A stretch of DNA of 64,000 nt, taken from contig NZ_VFMS01000001.1 of NCBI RefSeq assembly GCF_006715165.1, positions 1,550,001 to 1,614,000 of the forward strand. Direction: 5' to 3'. The position numbers were made by a program, and so were the translations under genes. Within the stretch, counting starts at the first letter, position 1; each line of letters begins with the position of its first letter. Below, piece by piece: positions 52,993 to 60,793 of the stretch. Source of the stretch: Arthrobacter sp. SLBN-122 (GTDB taxonomy: Bacteria; Actinomycetota; Actinomycetes; Actinomycetales; Micrococcaceae). The notes beneath the pieces were generated by a model. It was not told the origin of the DNA. It saw only the letters and a program-made list of their open reading frames with translations, and made no database searches.

Positions 52993-55817
52993 CCTTCCGG
53001 CCCGCGCCGTTGCGCGCAGCGGCAGTCCTCGCCGCTGTGTTCATCGCGGCGCGGGTCGTCTACCGCGTCCTCTTCAACGGCGCGGGCACCGGCAGCCCCA
53101 TCCTGCTCGACCTGCCGCCGCTGCGCCTTCCCGCCCCCTATGCCCACGTGGTCTTCCTCGGTCCGGTCACCGGGCCCGGCCTGTGGGCGGCGGTGCTGTC
53201 CGCCCTGCCCATCGCCGCGATCATCCTGGGCTTCGGCCTCCTCAATGCCTGGGTGGATATTTCCCGCGGCTTCGTCCGGCTAGCCCGCGGCGGCCCCCTG
53301 CAGGGCGTTGCCCGGATGCTGGTGGTGGCGTGGGCGGCACTTCCGGCACTGGCCGACGCCGTGGCCTCCGTCCGCCTTGCGTTCCGCTTGCGGGGTGAAC
53401 GCTTTGGGCCCCGCGCCCTGGTGCCCGTGCTGGAGCGCACCCTGGAACACGCCGGCCGGGTTGCCGCGGCGCTGGAGCTGCGCGGCTTCGGAAGCCGGGC
53501 AGCGCAAACGCAAGGGTTCGACGGCGGTGCGCCGCTTGTGCTCCGGAACGCCCGGTTCCGGATTGGGGACACCTGCATCAACGTAGGCGGGTTCGCCCCG
53601 CCGGGCGGGTCCGTCACGGTGGTCACCGGACCGACTGGCTCCGGCAAGTCAACCATCCTGCGCGGCATCGCCGGCCTGCTCTCCCACGTTGACGGTGGAG
53701 AGGCTTCCGGGACTGTGCGCGTGGGCGGACTGGACCGCGCGTCCGCCCCACCGCGGGATACCGCCCGCCTCGTTGGAGTCGTCCTGCAGAACCCCCGCGC
53801 GGCCTTTGCCACCACCCTTGTGCGCGACGAAATTGGCCTGGCCCTGGAGCTGCGCGGCGCGCCTGCCTCTGCTGCAAAGGCGCAGGTGCTGGAGGTGGCC
53901 GAGCGCATGGGGGTTTCCAGGCTCCTGGACCGGAACGTCAGCACCCTTTCGGCCGGTGAGGCGACGCTCGTGGCCATCGCCGCCGCCGTCGTGGATTCTC
54001 CTGCCCTGCTCCTGGCTGACGAGCCCCTGGCGGACCTTGACGCCACCGCACGCGCACGCGTCATCACCGTGCTCAGCGCCCTGGCCCGGGAGGAGGGTGT
54101 CTGCGTCATCGTGGCGGAGCACCGGGCGGAAGCACTCGCCCCCATTGCCGACTCGTGGTGGACCATCGACGATGGGGCCCTGGTGCCGGGTACTGCGCCG
54201 TCAACCCCCGCTGCCCACTCCGAAGCCGGCCCGGCGCGGGAGGTGCCGGACTCCGTGCCCGTGCTCACCGCGGAACACCTCGCGGTGCACCGCAAGGGCA
54301 AGCCGCTGGTGCGCGACGCGTCCCTGGCCCTTCACCCCGGCGAAATAGTGGCCCTGGTGGGGCCGAACGGGGCCGGGAAGTCCTCCCTCCTGGTGGCGCT
54401 GGCCCTGGGTGACGGATCTGTTGAAGGCAAGGTCGACGGCGCCAGGGTGGCACTGGTGCCGGATGCCTCGGACGATCTGTTCACCCGGGACACCGTTTCC
54501 GGCGAGCTCCGCGCGGCCGAGCGGCGACTGGCACGTGGAAAGGGCCTCCAGCCTTCTGCGCGCGGATTTGCCGCCACACGCCTGGCCCGGCTGCGGGGAG
54601 GCGTGCAGATTCCCATTGGCCATGAACATCCCCGGGACCTCTCTGCCGGCGAGCGCCGGATCCTGGCCATCGCACTGCAGACCATTGACTGCCCGCAGGC
54701 GCTGCTGATCGATGAGCCCACGCGCGGCCTGGATCCCGAAGCGCGGACAGCCGTCTCGGCGGCTCTGCGGGCAGCGGCGGACAACGGCGCAGCAGTCCTG
54801 ATCGCCACCCACGACCTCGAGTTCGCCCGCGGCGTGGGCGCCCGCATCCTGCCGATGCGGGACGGTGTGGCACCTGCAGCCGAACCAGCCATCAGCCCCG
54901 AGCCGCTTGTCCTCCCACCCCGGCCGGCAGCAACCAGGCCCCAGCCGGACACCCTCAACGAGCAGGCTGACCCACGGGACACTGTAAAGCCCCGCCGCCT
55001 TCGGATGCCGCGCCCGGTCGAGCTGGCAGTCCTCGCAACCGCAAACCTGCTGGCCCTCGCGGCGTTCTGCTGGCCGCTGCTCGCAGCCGCCCTGCCGCAG
55101 GATGCCACCGCTGCCCTCCCCTACGCGGCGCTGGCCATCGCACCCGTGGCGGCTGTCGCCGTCGTGGTGTCCCTTGATGGCTCCGTCCGGTCGGCACACA
55201 CGGTGGCACTGCTCGGCGTGCTGGCCGCCGTCGGTTCCGCTGTCCGGGTGGCGAGCACCGGCGTCGGCGGCGTGGAAGCCGTTTTCATCCTGCTGATCCT
55301 GGCCGGCCGGGCGTTCGGCGCGCGTTTCGGCCTGCTCCTGGGCGCGGCCACCATCGCCGTCTCCAGCGTCCTGTGGGGTGGCGTTGGGCCGTGGACGCCG
55401 TTCCAGATCTTCGCGTGCGCGTGGGTGGGCGCGGGCGCTGGTCTGCTCCCCCGCCGGGTGCGGGGCAGGGCGGAACTGTGGATGCTGGCCGGCTACGGCG
55501 TCGTGGCGTCCTACCTGTTCGGGCTGCTGACCAACCTGTGGTTCTGGCCGTTCGCAGTGGGCGCCGGCACCGGCATTTCCTATGTGCCGGGCGCGCCGCT
55601 GGGCACCAACCTCAGTAGCTTTTTCTTGTACTCGCTGTTGACGTCGACGGCGGGCTGGGACACCCTGCGCGCCGTCACTACGGTCATCGGCATCGCCGTG
55701 GTTGGCCGGGCCATCCTCGCCGCACTGCGGCGGGTGAAGCCGGTCTCCAGCGCGGGCGGGCAGGCCGCGAAGGCCCAGTCCACCCCCGTCAGGGACCGGC
55801 TACAACTCAAGGCCTGA
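52989..55817 (+). CDS. single-chain ECF transporter: T component - ATPase - ATPase - S component
   Basis: The 942-aa chain joins all four parts of an ECF importer. Residues 1-175 are EcfT-like, with coupling motifs LRGERFG and LELRGFG. ATPase 1 (about 180-430) has Walker A GPTGSGKST at 214-222, LSAGE and LLLADEP. ATPase 2 (about 445-640) has GPNGAGKSS, LSAGERR and LLIDEP. A Pro-rich linker follows, then an S component of about six helices (about 680-920). The ATG overlaps the lipoprotein stop (ATGA). The substrate is unknown: a vitamin, possibly a corrinoid, is suggested only by the DUF4430-like partner. Confidence 0.88.
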   Translation: MTFRPAPLRAAAVLAAVFIAARVVYRVLFNGAGTGSPILLDLPPLRLPAPYAHVVFLGPVTGPGLWAAVLSALPIAAIILGFGLLNAWVDISRGFVRLARGGPLQGVARMLVVAWAALPALADAVASVRLAFRLRGERFGPRALVPVLERTLEHAGRVAAALELRGFGSRAAQTQGFDGGAPLVLRNARFRIGDTCINVGGFAPPGGSVTVVTGPTGSGKSTILRGIAGLLSHVDGGEASGTVRVGGLDRASAPPRDTARLVGVVLQNPRAAFATTLVRDEIGLALELRGAPASAAKAQVLEVAERMGVSRLLDRNVSTLSAGEATLVAIAAAVVDSPALLLADEPLADLDATARARVITVLSALAREEGVCVIVAEHRAEALAPIADSWWTIDDGALVPGTAPSTPAAHSEAGPAREVPDSVPVLTAEHLAVHRKGKPLVRDASLALHPGEIVALVGPNGAGKSSLLVALALGDGSVEGKVDGARVALVPDASDDLFTRDTVSGELRAAERRLARGKGLQPSARGFAATRLARLRGGVQIPIGHEHPRDLSAGERRILAIALQTIDCPQALLIDEPTRGLDPEARTAVSAALRAAADNGAAVLIATHDLEFARGVGARILPMRDGVAPAAEPAISPEPLVLPPRPAATRPQPDTLNEQADPRDTVKPRRLRMPRPVELAVLATANLLALAAFCWPLLAAALPQDATAALPYAALAIAPVAAVAVVVSLDGSVRSAHTVALLGVLAAVGSAVRVASTGVGGVEAVFILLILAGRAFGARFGLLLGAATIAVSSVLWGGVGPWTPFQIFACAWVGAGAGLLPRRVRGRAELWMLAGYGVVASYLFGLLTNLWFWPFAVGAGTGISYVPGAPLGTNLSSFFLYSLLTSTAGWDTLRAVTTVIGIAVVGRAILAALRRVKPVSSAGGQAAKAQSTPVRDRLQLKA

Positions 55818-56143
55818 GGACCCCGCCGAAAGTAGTGGGGCAGTTATGAACTGTGGACCGATCATGCATCTATTCCGCATGGTTATCTTCAAAATCTCGC
55901 GCTTTTGTTGTACGCCTTGTGACCCTAGTCTCATCATTGCAAGCTCTTCGATCATCAGAGGCATGAAGAGCTGTCCCATACCCGTGAAGGGTGCTTCGGT
56001 GGCCTGAAACCTGGGGAGGTATCCCTATCGAAGCACCGCTCTCGGGCCATGGGGCAGCGTCTCGTCTGCAACGTTGCAGGACCAGTGCAAGGCCATCCGA
56101 ATGGAAGGTTTTGCACCAAATACCCCTACCAAAAGGAGTGTCC
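55818..56143 (+). other. long structured leader before the FdhA-like gene
   Basis: A 326-bp gene-free stretch, less GC-rich than its flanks. It can form AGCTCTTC/GAAGAGCT (55942-55949 with 55965-55972) and GGTGCTTCG/CGAAGCACC (55990-55998 with 56029-56037), the latter enclosing GGGGA/TCCC. I recognise no riboswitch class. Confidence 0.45.
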
Positions 56144-57361
56144 ATGTCAGGAAACAGAGCCGTTGCCTACAAAGAACCCGGTGTCGTCGAAATCATCACC
56201 ACCGACTACCCGACGTTCGAACTCAAGGATGGGCCTGGCGTCAACCCTGCCAATGTGGGCCGAAAAGTACCCCACGGCGCCATCCTGCGCACGGTGACCA
56301 CCAATATCTGCGGCTCGGACCAGCACATGGTCAGGGGCCGGACCACGGCCCCGAAGGACCTCGTCCTTGGCCATGAAATCACCGGCGAAGTGGTGGAGGT
56401 CGGTCCGGATGTGGAGTTCATTAAGGTGGGAGACATTGTCTCTGTACCTTTCAACATCTCCTGCGGCCGTTGCCGCAACTGCAAGGAGCGCAAGACGGGC
56501 ATCTGCCTGAACGTCAACCCGGACCGCCCGGGCAGCGCCTATGGCTATGTGGATATGGGCGGCTGGGTGGGCGGCCAAGCCGAATACGTGCTGGTCCCCT
56601 ATGCCGACTGGAATCTGCTCAGGTTCCCGGACCGCGACCAGGCCCTGGAAAAAATCATGGACCTGACCATGCTCTCCGATATTTTCCCCACAGGCTTTCA
56701 CGGCGCTGTCACCGCAGGAGTGGGTGTCGGATCCACCGTCTACATTGCCGGTGCCGGCCCGGTGGGCCTCGCGGCCGCCGTCGGTGCGCAGCTGCTCGGT
56801 GCAGCCGTTGTGATCGTCGGTGACATGAACGAAGACCGGCTGGCTCAGGCCCGCTCCTTCGGCTGCGAAACGGTGAACGTCACCAAGGGCGATCCGAAGG
56901 ACCAGATCGAGCAAATCCTTGGCGTCCCCGAAGTCGATTGCGGCGTTGACGCCGTAGGTTTCGAAGCCCGCGGTCATGGCAAGGACGCCTCCCACGAGGC
57001 CCCCGCCACCGTGCTGAACTCGCTCATGGACATCACCGCTGCAGGCGGGGCCCTTGGCATTCCCGGCTTGTATGTCACCGGCGACCCCGGTGGAATCGAC
57101 GAGGCAGCAAAGCACGGCTCCCTGTCACTGTCCCTGGGCACCGGATGGGCAAAGTCCCTTTCGTTTACCACTGGACAGTGCCCGGTCATGTCGTACAACC
57201 GCCAGCTGATGATGGCGATCCTGCACGACAAGGTCCAGATCGCCAAGGCAGTAAACGCCACAGCGATCCCACTTGAGGACGCACCGCGCGGCTACGCCGA
57301 ATTCGACGCCGGTTCTGCAACGAAGTTCGTGCTGAATCCGAACGGATACGTCGCGGCGTAG
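56144..57361 (+). CDS. zinc-dependent formaldehyde dehydrogenase/dismutase-type (glutathione-independent FdhA-like)
   Basis: A 405-aa medium-chain dehydrogenase. NICGSDQHMVRGRT and LGHEITGEVVEVG carry the catalytic Zn ligands. SCGRCRNCKERKTGIC carries the structural Zn cysteines. YIAGAGPVGLAAAVGAQLLG binds NAD+. AEYVLVPYADWNLLRFPDRD with a long insertion is typical of Pseudomonas-type formaldehyde dehydrogenase. It probably oxidises formaldehyde or another aldehyde/alcohol. AAAAGGAG before ATG 56144 predicts strong translation. Confidence 0.87.
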   Translation: MSGNRAVAYKEPGVVEIITTDYPTFELKDGPGVNPANVGRKVPHGAILRTVTTNICGSDQHMVRGRTTAPKDLVLGHEITGEVVEVGPDVEFIKVGDIVSVPFNISCGRCRNCKERKTGICLNVNPDRPGSAYGYVDMGGWVGGQAEYVLVPYADWNLLRFPDRDQALEKIMDLTMLSDIFPTGFHGAVTAGVGVGSTVYIAGAGPVGLAAAVGAQLLGAAVVIVGDMNEDRLAQARSFGCETVNVTKGDPKDQIEQILGVPEVDCGVDAVGFEARGHGKDASHEAPATVLNSLMDITAAGGALGIPGLYVTGDPGGIDEAAKHGSLSLSLGTGWAKSLSFTTGQCPVMSYNRQLMMAILHDKVQIAKAVNATAIPLEDAPRGYAEFDAGSATKFVLNPNGYVAA

Positions 57362-57498
57362 AACCGCAGCTGGTGGGGCATCCCCACCGTCACACCCCGG
57401 CATCTAAACCGAGACAGTACGCAGGCCGTTCACCGTAAGCAGCAACCCGCCCGGGTGGCACGCGCATCCACTCTCCATATATCAGCAGAGGCAATCAC

Positions 57499-57687
57499 AT
57501 GACCCTTCTCACCGACCAAGAATCAATTCTCCGCCTTAGCAGCAACGGGCAGGAGCATGTCGACATCCGGCTCGAAGCATCGAGTCCGGTGACCGTTCGG
57601 CTGCAGCTGGATGGTGGCTGCAATTGCCAGCATGGCACTCAGGTCCGCCCGGGTTCGTATGTGGACACCGACCGCGGCGTCCGCTGA
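57499..57687 (+). CDS. hypothetical 62-residue protein
   Basis: ATG 57499 has CAGAGGC 7 nt upstream. The peptide (starting MTLLTDQESIL) has two Cys in GGCNCQHG and no recognised family. It ends just before the ECF-gene fossil. It may be a real small gene or debris of the scarred region. Confidence 0.35.
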   Translation: MTLLTDQESILRLSSNGQEHVDIRLEASSPVTVRLQLDGGCNCQHGTQVRPGSYVDTDRGVR

Positions 57688-57689
57688 TA

Positions 57690-57760
57690 GTGGCTGGTGG
57701 GGCGGGCCATCCTTGCCGCGCTCCACCCAGGCCAGTGACCGGCTACAACTCACGGTTTGA
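57690..57760 (+). pseudogene. 3' fossil of an ECF S-component gene
   Basis: Two blocks resemble the end of the 52989-55817 gene: GGGCCATCCTTGCCGC (like 55707-55722) and TCCACC...GTGACCGGCTACAACTCA plus a final stop (like 55779-55817). They can be read as VGRAILAAL and, in another frame, SDRLQLTV-stop against RDRLQLKA-stop. About 50 bp between the blocks are deleted. Confidence 0.7.
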
Positions 57761-57780
57761 CGCGACGGAACCTCAAGTAA

Positions 57781-58299
57781 CTACCCGCGAACCTCGATGT
57801 CCGGGTGGTTCTCCTCGACCCATTTAGCCATGCGCTGCGCCCGCTTGTTGATGAAATCCAGTACGTTCTCCCGGTACTCCACGTACTCTGCAGTCGTGGC
57901 CGGTGTCCCGCGACGCTGGAAGTTGTCGAACGGCAGGAAGAACCGTACCTCGTTGTAGTCGGTCGTAATCAGGTCCTGGAAGTGGAAGAAGTCCACAAAA
58001 CACCTGAACCTCTCCTCCTGCTCACCGAAGAGCGCGAAGAAGTCCGCGTAGGCTGTGATGACATCGGCAAGCGGACTCTCCGGTTCTCCTGCGTAGTGGC
58101 GCCTGATGCACTCAAGGGTGAGGTCCATGCGGTCAGAGATCAGCGACCTGATCCCTCGTGCCTGGTTCATGGTGGGTCGGTCCTTGGACCTGACCGGCCA
58201 AATCATCGCACTGCCGACGGTGTACGTCGGGTTGAGGTAGCGGGCCCGCTGCTCCTCGGTTAGACCGGCAATGGCGTCGACCAAAGCCTTTGGACGCAT
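57781..58299 (-). CDS. DUF6994-like protein, probably 5'-truncated
   Basis: From ATG 58299 it encodes about 172 aa. TMNQARGIRSLISDRMDLTL then ECIRRHYAGEPESPLADVI and FRCFVDFFHFQDLITTDYNE match, as I recall it, the DUF6994 family, whose function is unknown. Family members usually have about 60-80 more residues at the N terminus. The frame stays open upstream to 58533 but reads as low-complexity sequence crossing strong hairpins. There is no ribosome site at the ATG. It may be a 5' remnant created by rearrangement. Confidence 0.55.
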   Translation of the reverse strand: MRPKALVDAIAGLTEEQRARYLNPTYTVGSAMIWPVRSKDRPTMNQARGIRSLISDRMDLTLECIRRHYAGEPESPLADVITAYADFFALFGEQEERFRCFVDFFHFQDLITTDYNEVRFFLPFDNFQRRGTPATTAEYVEYRENVLDFINKRAQRMAKWVEENHPDIEVRG

Positions 58300-58331
58300 A
58301 TATGTCGTGTAGGAGGCGGACCTGAAGATGG

Positions 58332-58374
58332 GGCGGCTTCTCACGCCGTTTGGTTCCCCGCGTGAGAAGCCGCC
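58332..58374. repeat. perfect 15-bp inverted repeat
   Basis: GGCGGCTTCTCACGC and GCGTGAGAAGCCGCC flank a 13-nt loop (58347-58359), just upstream of the DUF6994-like ATG. Confidence 0.7.
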
Positions 58375-58488
58375 GTGAGCAAGACCCAACGCTCCTGAAC
58401 ATGAAGCGGAGGGCTGCCGCGAGGAACAAGGTTTTAAACCGTTGGGGACGTTGCCCTCTGGGCAGGGGAACGGGGGGCGGCGTTCCCG

Positions 58489-58517
58489 ATAGCGCCGTCT
58501 GTTACTCGCGGCGCTAT
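58489..58517. repeat. perfect 9-bp inverted repeat
   Basis: ATAGCGCCG/CGGCGCTAT with an 11-nt loop. A second small stem GGAACG/CGTTCC lies just before it (near 58467-58486). This 230-bp gene-free stretch (58375-58580) holds no other feature I recognise. Confidence 0.5.
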
Positions 58518-58580
58518 ATGGCGGCGTTTTCACGACACTGAATGTCGCCCCAGATGACGCTGTGAATGAGGAAGCTCGGA

Positions 58581-58605
58581 CCTAAAAAGCCTGCGCGGTT
58601 TTAGG
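58581..58605 (-). terminator. terminator of the GntR gene
   Basis: On the minus strand CCTAAAA pairs with TTTTAGG, with an inner GC-rich loop and a CTTTTT run. The hairpin overlaps the stop codon. Confidence 0.6.
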
Positions 58606-59299
58606 CGGTTCTCTCAAGGTCGGACGGGGATTCGTTCTCCCGCTCCTCCAAGGCACCTGTTACCGATGCTGTGAGGCTGTTTGCGATGTGGGTGCGAGCG
58701 AGTTCTGCCGCGCCGGGCCCGTCTCCCGTGGTGACGAGTTCAAGGATTTGGTGGTGCTGGTTCAGGTCGATGGTGCGGGGCTCGTCGCCGGAAGGCAGCT
58801 CCAGGCCGATGCGCCGGTAGCGGTCGGACTTGTCCCAGAGGTCATCGAGGAGCTTGATCAGGGTCGCGTTGTGAGAAGCCGTGTAGACGGCGCGGTGGAA
58901 GTCGCGGTGAGCGATGATGGCGTCTTCGCCCCACACGCGCGTGACGGGGAGCAGTTTTTCGGCGGCCGCCCGGATGATGGCAATGTCAGTGTCGGTCCGG
59001 CGGTAGGCGGCCAGTTCCGTTGCGGACGGCTCCAGGGAGAGGCGGACTTCCAGCAGTTCGCGGGCTTCGGCGGCGCTCATGTCAGCCACCTTGGAGTCGC
59101 GGTGGGTGTCCATCGTGATCAGGCCCTCACTCGAGAGCCGGCGGATGGCTTCACGCAGGGGGGTGATGCTCATCTGCATATTTTCGGCCAACTCGTATTG
59201 AGAGATGCGCGAGCCGGGGGCCAAGGCGCCGGAGAGGATCATCTGACGCAATTCGCTGTACGCCAGGCTGCCCTTGCTCGAAAAGACGTTGGTACTCAT
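58601..59299 (-). CDS. GntR family regulator, FCD (FadR) subfamily, of the tartrate operon
   Basis: A 232-aa protein. The winged HTH is LAYSELRQMILSGALAPGSR then YELAENMQMSITPLREAIRR. The FCD effector domain has Asp/His metal ligands in DFHRAVYTASHN and HHQILELVTTGD. ATG 59299 follows GGAG. It is divergent from the D-tartrate dehydratase gene, and the intergenic region holds three copies of TCTTATAAGA, so it likely represses the operon and itself until tartrate or a product binds. Confidence 0.9.
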   Translation of the reverse strand: MSTNVFSSKGSLAYSELRQMILSGALAPGSRISQYELAENMQMSITPLREAIRRLSSEGLITMDTHRDSKVADMSAAEARELLEVRLSLEPSATELAAYRRTDTDIAIIRAAAEKLLPVTRVWGEDAIIAHRDFHRAVYTASHNATLIKLLDDLWDKSDRYRRIGLELPSGDEPRTIDLNQHHQILELVTTGDGPGAAELARTHIANSLTASVTGALEERENESPSDLERTA

Positions 59300-59362
59300 C
59301 TGCCGCTCCAAATCTGTGGGAGCGTTGCCCCCGTCCCGCTAAGTGTAGCCCTCCAAGCAACA

Positions 59363-59502
59363 TCTTATAAGAAATCTCGATGCCAGGCTTGTGCTCCGGG
59401 TCACGGCCCGCTAACCGCAATTCAACGTCTTATAAGATATTTGCATCCCCCACCCGCCAGATGCGCAGCCAATGCCATGGCGCGAGCATCAATCTTATAA
59501 GA
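59363..59502. promoter_or_regulatory. three identical operators TCTTATAAGA, 65 bp apart
   Basis: Perfect palindromes TCTTATAAGA lie at 59363-59372, 59428-59437 and 59493-59502. Both steps are exactly 65 bp. They stand out as AT-rich boxes between the divergent GntR and tartrate genes. Confidence 0.85.
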
Positions 59503-59531
59503 AATAAGATCCGACCAAGAGAGATTCAAAG

Positions 59532-60698
59532 ATGAAAATCGTTTCCGCCCACGTAGGCACCATCCCGATCAGTTCCTCGATTCGGAACGCGTTCATTGAC
59601 TTCACCAAGATGGACTGCACGATCATCGCGCTCGTCTCCGATGTGTTTGTCGACGGCAAACCCCTGATCGGCTACGGGTTCAACTCCAACGGCCGCTACA
59701 ACGCTACGGGCATCCTGCAGGACCGCATCCTGCCGCGCCTGTTGGATGCTCCTGCCGAGGATCTCATCGATGAGAACGGCGAACTGTCACCGGAGAAGGC
59801 ATGGGACATCATGATGTCCAACGAAAAGCCCGGTGGCCACGGCGAACGGTCGGTCGCCGTCGGCGTGGCCGACATGGCGCTGCACGACCTCGCCGCAAAG
59901 ATCGCCGGTGTCCCCTTGTACCGCTGGATCTCGGACCACTACGGTGACGGCAATCCGGACAAGGACGTCTTCGTTTATGCCGCCGGCGGCTACTACGCCC
60001 CCGGCAAGACCTTGGAAGACCTGCAGAACGAAATGCGCGGCTTCCTTGACCAGGGCTACAACATTGTCAAGATGAAGATCGGCGGCGCCGACCTGGCGGA
60101 GGACCTTCGCCGCATCGAGGCCGTGATCGAGGTCCTCGACGGCGATGCTTCCCGCCTGATGGTGGACGTCAACGGCAAGTTCGACCTGGACACCGCCCTG
60201 GAATATGGAAAAGCCATCGATAAGTACGGACTGTTCTGGTACGAAGAAGTCGGCGACCCGCTGGACTACGCCCTGAACGCCACCCTTTCCGAGCACTACA
60301 GGAACCCCATCGCCACGGGAGAGAACTTGTTCTCCCTCCAGGACGCACGGAACCTGGTCCGCTACGGCGGCATGCGCCCGGACCGGGATTTCATCCAGGT
60401 CGACCCGGCCCTGAGCTACGGCCTCACCGAATACCGCCGGATCCAGGACATGCTTGCCCAGCACGGCTGGTCCTCCCGCCGCTGCATCCCGCACGGCGGA
60501 CACCAGTTCTCCCTGCACATCGCCGCAGCCCTCAAGCTCGGCGGCAACGAGTCCTACCCCGGCGAATTCCAGCCCACCGGCGGCTTCACCGACGACGCAG
60601 TCGTCGTCAACAGCCGCGTAGCCCCCGGCGACCTGCCCGGCATTGGCCTGGAAGGCAAGGCCGAGTTCTACAAGGTCCTGCGCGGCCTGCACGAGTAA
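59532..60698 (+). CDS. tarD: D-tartrate dehydratase (enolase superfamily, mandelate racemase-like)
   Basis: A 388-aa protein closely resembling, as I recall it, the characterised Bradyrhizobium D(-)-tartrate dehydratase: PISSSIRNAFIDFTKMDC, GYGFNSNGRYNATGIL, MMSNEKPGGHGERSVAVG, the base lysine in YNIVKMKIGG, FWYEEVGDPLDYALNA, GMRPDRDFIQVDPALSYG, and the base His in RCIPHGGHQFSLHIA. It dehydrates D-tartrate to oxaloacetate. It is the first gene of the operon, divergent from GntR. Confidence 0.93.
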   Translation: MKIVSAHVGTIPISSSIRNAFIDFTKMDCTIIALVSDVFVDGKPLIGYGFNSNGRYNATGILQDRILPRLLDAPAEDLIDENGELSPEKAWDIMMSNEKPGGHGERSVAVGVADMALHDLAAKIAGVPLYRWISDHYGDGNPDKDVFVYAAGGYYAPGKTLEDLQNEMRGFLDQGYNIVKMKIGGADLAEDLRRIEAVIEVLDGDASRLMVDVNGKFDLDTALEYGKAIDKYGLFWYEEVGDPLDYALNATLSEHYRNPIATGENLFSLQDARNLVRYGGMRPDRDFIQVDPALSYGLTEYRRIQDMLAQHGWSSRRCIPHGGHQFSLHIAAALKLGGNESYPGEFQPTGGFTDDAVVVNSRVAPGDLPGIGLEGKAEFYKVLRGLHE

Positions 60699-60710
60699 AC
60701 CACCCACACC

Positions 60711-60749
60711 TGTCTGGTCCCGGGCAGCAGAACCGCCCGGGACCAGACA
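60711..60749. terminator. perfect 15-bp hairpin between tarD and the symporter gene
   Basis: TGTCTGGTCCCGGGC pairs perfectly with GCCCGGGACCAGACA (9-nt loop). There is no T run. It is possibly a transcript-stabilising or partial-attenuation element within the operon. Confidence 0.6.
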
Positions 60750-60793
60750 ACCACCCCAAACTTCTCTGTCTGACGTGCAAAGGAGCACCCAAG

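Noticed and set aside
53138..54301. 387-codon open frame antisense to the ECF ATPases
   Set aside because: Shadow of a coding region with strong Walker and signature motifs; the antisense protein is Arg/Ser-rich without domains.
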